A stretch of DNA of 15,520 nucleotides from Physocladia obscura (taxonomy: Eukaryota > Chytridiomycota > Chytridiomycetes > Chytridiales > Chytriomycetaceae). Position numbers and translations under genes: made by a program. Shown here in pieces: positions 12,001 through 15,520 of the stretch. Location of the stretch: NCBI GenBank assembly GCA_027596945.1, contig JADGJH010000665.1:1-15520 (forward strand), in the 5' to 3' direction. Below the pieces are notes generated by a model. That model was not told where the DNA came from. It did not search any database and saw only the letters and a list, made by a program, of their open reading frames with translations. Each line of letters begins with the position of its first letter. Position 1 is the first letter of the stretch.

Positions 12001-15000
12001 GCTCATGAGGTTGCAGAAAGTCTTGGGTTGAGTCACTCAACTGCTTGTGTGATTGAAATACTTTTAAGCTCGTATTCAAATGAATCATTCATGATTCCGC
12101 GAAGAATTATGTACCAATTGAAGAAATGTGATTCAACTCAAACCGATCGAATCGTTTCAAAAACTCAGAATGAAATTTCGAAATGCTCAACACTCGGTCT
12201 AGATATCGATCAATGTTGGCTATATTTAACTCATACAGAGAGAAAATGGTTTTTTTCTGCTTCACTTGTGTGGAACGAAGCAATTCGTACACTAGATCAA
12301 GAAATTAGCGAAGATAAGGATCAGAATCCATTGTATCAACTTTGTTTAAGTGCGCCATCAAACATGGAGGAAAAAATTCGAAATCTTTTAGGTCGAAGCC
12401 GCAGCGAAACAATTTCGTTATGGTTAATGTGTTGCCATGCAATGATGATGGGAAACCTTGCAATCAAAATATCTGATTGTATCACCAATGGAGATGGATT
12501 TCCATCTTTCAAGTTTCCTAACTCTCTGTCCAAACCTCCGAAGCACAAAATTTCTGATGCCTTAAACATACATTTTGCGGTGGCATATTTTGCTCTTACC
12601 TGTGATGTATCTTTTGGTAAAGAAGTTTCCGAGTTGCCAGCAATCACGCGAAGACCATTATGTGCATTGTTTTGGCTTGATGAAAGGATATTCAATTTTT
12701 TGAATCATACACTTTTGTTCAGCCGCGACACATTCATCAAAGACTTTAAACTTCAGTCTGAGCAAGGAGTCTCTCAAATTCAGTATTTTCAAAAAACTGG
12801 AAAACAAACTGTGTGTAGAATTGATGTGTTTGTCAATGGTGAAAAAAACACGTCAATTGTATCGTCAGAAGTTTCTGATTTGGATGAATTGACTTCCAAA
12901 AAATATTTGGGGGTAAATCGATATATTGGTAACAAGCCTGTAAATTGGGAACCCAGGGATTCTGACAAAATTTTCGCAACAGCTATTTTGTACAAAGGGT
13001 CGAAGACTACTCGTGTGCTGGAAGAAAGGTTTCTGGATGAAAAGGGTGCTGTTCAAAAGTCAAATTTATACTCTTATGCTAGCAAATCAAGTAAATTTCC
13101 AACCAGCAGACTTGTTTTTAATCAAGATATTCCTACAAGAAACAACATAATTACTGGTCCTGCTGAACTACATGTATTGGCCAACAGCAATGATCTGGCC
13201 GAAATTCATTGGTTCTATATCGAAGGCCCACATGCTGGCTTGGTTCAATCAGGAATCTTTTACCGAACTCATAAGATAACCAATGAGAAGGTTAAAATAT
13301 CAGTTGTATTTCAATATGAAATTCCAGCAATTAGCAATATTCCGAAATGGGGAATTTTCCGCAGCGAAGATGAACCAAACTGGGAAATAGTCATTGAATA
13401 CGCACCATTTTCCGATTTTGGTGAACCTATGCAACCTTGGAGTGTTCGGTATCGAAATGGATCCTCTGAAGGATGTAGATTCATTTCTTTTGACTATTCG
13501 CATCCGAAACATATCACTACCAAAACTATTCTCACAACAACAAACGAATTAGAACTTTCAAGTTCAGCACAAGGACTTGAAGTTCCGACGCCTGAAGAGA
13601 TACTTGGTTTGTTTTCAATTTACCATGATGCTTCCTTTCTTTTCTTTAATTTTTCACCGAATATTAATTTTAGATGATTATTTCGGTGTCATGAGTATAA
13701 AACCGCTGAAAACAGTTCAAAGTAGTTGCGAAGTGATGACAAATAAGTTAAAACCTCGCGTCAAATACGGGCTTCACAAAACATGGCCCTTTATTCGAAT
13801 CAATTCTATAGAATACTCTGGATCCACTTACTCGACGCGAGAAAAACGCGATATGCTTTGGACCGCATGGAGAGCAGGAAAAATTCCAGGAGTTTTTGCG
13901 AGATACTTTGATGCAAGCATTTTAAAAAGCGAAGCTGCTCTCACAAAATATTGGAAATTCCGATCAGCTGGAAATGTCTTCGCTGCAAGAGAATATCTTC
14001 GGGAAAATCAAAGACTCCTCAGTAATGTACTCTATGTGGCCGATATTCCCGCAAAGCGAACTCGTCTTCAAATTCGATATAGTGATTTGGCAGTTTTCGG
14101 CAGTGGTGGAGATAGCGAGCACATTTCTTCCTTTGATAGTGGAGGCGGTGAAATTAAAGTTGAAGGTCCCGAAATACTGGAAGCGATCTGTCTTGATTCT
14201 GGCACGTGGCCCACTGGCGGGGGAGGCGTAGGTTCGTGCCGTCGTGATGTGGTGGATTCACTTTCGCGTGTTCGTTGGACAGCCATTGCAGAAATTGCAG
14301 GCGCTGAGCTTGAGCATAAAGATTACCAAATTGAAAAGAACATCAACGCAATCATCTACCTTCCAATATTCGACAATGATATGGGGAGTCCAATGGAAAA
14401 TATTTACAAGACTTTTCCATTTCGAAGTTTACGGGATAGGAATGTCAGAACAACAGATAAAATTGTTTCTCTCAAATTTGTCCCGATTATTGTAGAGCTT
14501 ATTCATGCTTGCATGACAGAAGATCTAGAAACAAGGCGGGTTCAACAAGATGAGCAATTAATCCTTTCATTTTACGACTATTTCAAAACGCATGACTGGC
14601 GAAAATCTTGGGATCATTCGCTTACACAACGGATGTGGATGGCAACGTTTCTAGAAAAAGCCAAAGAGATGGAAAACGATGGAAGACTTCTTAAACACGA
14701 ATCGCCGACCCTTGCTCATATCAGTATGCTGTTCACTTTATTTTCTAGACTACTTTTAATTCTCAGTAGAGAGATTCCAAACGTTCCAGTTGTTCACGTT
14801 TCCCATCACGGAACCCAATCTTTGATTGCTGTTGTTGCGAAAGTTGTTCACGGATCATCTGTTATTATTTGGGATCATGGAATGCTTTGGCGTGAGCGAC
14901 TGTTTGCTCTTGGTAGAGATCCAATGCCATCATTTGCTCAAATTGGCTTTTCAGGATTAACAAGACTTTGTACTAGATTAGCGTATAATAGGTTTGTAAT

Positions 15001-15520
15001 TCAAATTTCTTTATTGTTGATATTAACACAGTATCAATAAAAATCTTTTTACGTTAGAGCTGACTATGTAACTCCATGCACTAATGTTCAAAATGTCATG
15101 TGGGCAGCCCATTTGGCAGGAGGTAATGAAACTTCAATAAATTTAGAATAAAAAAACTGAACTGATGTATTTTCCAGGCAAATATCTCAATGATTTTGAA
15201 CGAGTTGCACTATTATCAAAATGTTCAGCAGTTTTGAATGGAATGAATTTAAAACGGTTCAGTATCAAGCGCGAACTGGCTCGGAAAACACCAACGGCTG
15301 TTATGCTTTCACATATTTCGCCTGTAAAAGACGTGATGAACGCAATCAAGGCAGCCTATCATATAGTTCATGAATTCAAAGTATCGAATTACGAGCTTCA
15401 CGTTTACGGATCGCCAAATACGGATCTTTCCTACACGTTGGCGTGCAATGCAGCAATCAAAGAATTAAATCTTGAAAACAATGTCTTCCTCAAAGGACTT
15501 GGAAACCCAACAAATGTGTT
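6042..15520 (+). CDS. Giant membrane polysaccharide synthase, PelG-like exporter + PelF-like GT4 (Gtb3/Gt4c-like), partial 3'
   Basis: Twelve exons are supported: 6042-6953, 7012-7460, 7553-8710, 8773-8999, 9049-9687, 9756-9984, 10062-10703, 10758-10808, 10872-13606, 13674-14991, 15058-15122 and 15178 to the edge (2,922 codons so far). The eleven introns are 49-92 bp, GT-AG, and each restores one frame. Domains by residue: 1-320 polar, Ser/Thr/Gln-rich and probably disordered; about 327-600 alternating strands and helices; about 1085-1270 and 1418-1670 hydrophobic segments with a polar loop of about 145 residues between them; 1670-2515 soluble and unrecognised; about 2515-2790 PelF N-terminal half; from 2790 GT4 C-terminal half. 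It probably polymerises a polysaccharide from a nucleotide sugar and moves it across the plasma membrane. The start at 6042 is the first ATG after an in-frame TGA (6030-6032) and has A at -3. The weakest junctions are the first donor (GTAGTC) and the second intron. The 3' end, including the usual GT4 glutamate motif, lies beyond the window. Confidence 0.87.
6210..6345 (+). repeat. Low-complexity Ser/Thr/Asn-coding tract in exon 1
   Basis: Imperfect AGC/ACC triplet runs encode a Ser/Thr-rich segment followed by Ser/Asn/Glu-rich sequence, directly after a Gln/Ser/Thr stretch. This is typical of a disordered tail and possibly phosphorylated. It is coding, not an independent element. Confidence 0.65.
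7078..7999 (+). other. Barrel-like alpha/beta region of the giant protein (about residues 327-600)
   Basis: The translated exons 2-3 show a run of short hydrophobic strands, each followed by a helical stretch: YIIAEID, GFYFS, PVVLLLDE, NCILET, FGIEIV, KFWIS, LEIAT, KLMMEVSE and LLLINLR. Several strands end in acidic residues. That rhythm is what an (alpha/beta)8 barrel would give, but no glycoside hydrolase family motif was recognised, so fold and function are inference only. Confidence 0.35.
9552..11577 (+). other. Multi-pass membrane region resembling PelG
   Basis: Exons 5-9 encode about 12-13 hydrophobic segments: roughly residues 1088-1110, 1116-1140, 1152-1180, 1186-1212, 1222-1245, 1250-1272, then 1420-1450, 1462-1485, 1527-1550, 1556-1577, 1586-1604, 1606-1628 and 1640-1668. 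The second block begins with FLDKWAIL, then a segment entering a polar helical stretch of about 45 residues with alternating acidic and basic residues, then more membrane spans. PelG, a MOP-superfamily exporter, has the same order: a (W/L)-x-DK-x(2)-(F/I) segment, a helix-rich loop, then C-terminal spans. This similarity is from memory and from topology, not an alignment score. Confidence 0.6.
14172..15520 (+). other. PelF-like glycosyltransferase family 4 region, cut by the window edge
   Basis: The region opens with SGTWPTGGGGVGS (about residue 2520), the glycine-rich start of PelF-type GT-B enzymes (DUF3492), followed by a WTAIAEIAG strand. Further on come VSHHGTQSLIA (about 2723), DHGMLWRERL (about 2748), LAYNRADYVTP (about 2782, across an intron), LNGMNLKRF (about 2828, equal to the usual IPNGVD-x-xRF) and SHISPVKD (about 2855). 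These follow the PelF order closely. The EX7E-type nucleotide-sugar motif would fall past the right edge. Confidence 0.85.

Overview
The window is eukaryotic nuclear DNA, most likely from a fungus and perhaps an early-diverging, chytrid-like one (inference). It is AT-rich. Its genes are split by many short spliceosomal introns (about 49-176 bp), with branch sites such as TACTAAC and TATTAAC, and the epimerase and Hsp70 sequences are of ordinary eukaryotic type. No bacterial, organellar or phage signature is present.

Layout. (1) 1-1561: AT-rich DNA with a decayed minus-strand reading frame (304-810) that resembles the C-terminal end of a fungal transposon-encoded protein. (2) 1562-2886, minus: a cytosolic-type Hsp70 fragment. 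It lacks the N-terminal part of the ATPase domain, and a frame-breaking internal deletion has removed the second phosphate-binding motif. It is a pseudogene, or the assembly is collapsed here. (3) 2887-3766: AT-rich spacer with no supported gene. (4) 3767-5543, minus: a five-exon UDP-glucose/UDP-N-acetylhexosamine 4-epimerase of 448 residues with all catalytic residues. (5) 5544-6041: a shared upstream region between divergent genes. (6) 6042 to the window end, plus: one very large gene of at least 12 exons and more than 2,920 codons, running off the right edge. It has a disordered Ser/Thr-rich N terminus, an alpha/beta region, about 12-13 membrane segments arranged like the bacterial exporter PelG, a long unrecognised soluble region, and a C-terminal PelF-like family 4 glycosyltransferase (GT4).

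How the genes fit together. In Aspergillus fumigatus the galactosaminogalactan cluster pairs a 4-epimerase (uge3), which makes UDP-Gal and UDP-GalNAc, with a large membrane-bound GT4 (gtb3/gt4c). In bacteria the Pel polysaccharide is made by PelF and exported with PelG. This window pairs an epimerase, whose pocket gatekeeper is a small residue, head to head with a PelG/PelF-like single polypeptide. The simplest reading is a two-gene module that makes and exports a galactose- or GalNAc-containing polysaccharide. All splice junctions were worked out by eye from reading frame, splice signals and family alignment.
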